Source: Paenacidovorax caeni (lineage in GTDB: Bacteria > Pseudomonadota > Gammaproteobacteria > Burkholderiales > Burkholderiaceae_C). From it: DNA of 64,000 nt. The number at the start of each line of letters is the position of its first letter. The stretch's first letter is position 1. The stretch is from contig NZ_CYIG01000011.1 in the NCBI RefSeq assembly GCF_001298675.1, positions 24,145-88,144 of the forward strand, written 5' to 3'. Position numbers and translations under genes: made by a program. A model generated the notes under the pieces. The model worked only from the letters and a program-made list of their open reading frames with translations, ran no database searches and was not told where the DNA came from. This document shows positions 63,329 to 64,000 of the stretch, one piece after another.

Positions 63329-64000
<672 letters not shown>

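Overview
The window is GC-rich chromosomal DNA (no rRNA, tRNA or CRISPR seen) from what looks like a betaproteobacterium of the Comamonadaceae (Acidovorax/Comamonas/Alicycliphilus type). The basis is the family-level look of the proteins: class I PHA synthase beside FabI and MaoC-Pta, a liu leucine cluster, exosortase H, and NodIJ-like ABC genes. Two small dispersed repeat families lie between and inside genes and are of a kind I associate with this group. Species cannot be named from sequence alone. Nearly the whole window is coding; the only gene-free stretch over 300 bases is 3867-4199.

Layout. 1-3866 (minus): PHA/acyl metabolism, phaC, a small unknown, fabI and a MaoC-phosphotransacetylase fusion that runs off the left edge. 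4200-10526 (plus): a chemoreceptor, an acyl-CoA ligase/GNAT acetyltransferase and a NodIJ-type ABC exporter. 10542-13109: a GMC oxidoreductase (minus) and 3-hydroxybutyryl-CoA dehydrogenase (plus), the latter ending in a very long hairpin terminator. 13303-17585 (plus): a stress block of OhrR and its operator, Ohr, a metallophosphoesterase overlapping a Ser/Thr kinase-universal stress protein fusion, and an SrkA-like kinase. 17595-20566: exosortase H with its accessory membrane protein, divergent from a GT39 glycosyltransferase. 20609-24493 (minus): exonuclease, cNMP/CBS/DUF294 protein, DsbA-like isomerase, DUF1289 and YbaK. 24547-32172 (plus): a diguanylate cyclase and a complete RND efflux pump. 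32334-42329 (minus): a leucine/isovalerate catabolic cluster (AMP-ligase, LiuB, LiuC, LiuD, HMG-CoA lyase) with DinB, DUF4126 and phosphoethanolamine-transferase genes interleaved, and an AraC regulator divergent from it. 43732-58410: mixed single genes and small operons (patatin lipoprotein/HAD, diguanylate cyclase, solute-binding protein, YchJ/DUF4197, PPK2, an ImmA-like protein with a broken HExxH, DUF421, a LytS/LytTR two-component pair, lipoproteins, acyl-CoA dehydrogenase). 58078-63315: the most interesting locus. A STAS protein is divergent from two NCS2-type permeases, an RsbW-like kinase and a beta-carbonic anhydrase. Both permeases carry a homologous C-terminal domain that by eye is a degenerate RsbW/HATPase fold. 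63344 to the right edge: an IS110-family transposase, cut by the window.

Two repeat families deserve attention. Family A is about 55-60 bp, with a core of AGCGCTTG and CAAGCGCT half-sites. It occurs about eleven times and supplies coding sequence in the same reading frame to SrkA, DUF1289 and HMG-CoA lyase. Family B is about 40-125 bp and begins with a CACCCCCTGAG-type end. It lies just 3' of stop codons, always in the same orientation to the gene before it; the IS110 element appears to sit in one copy.
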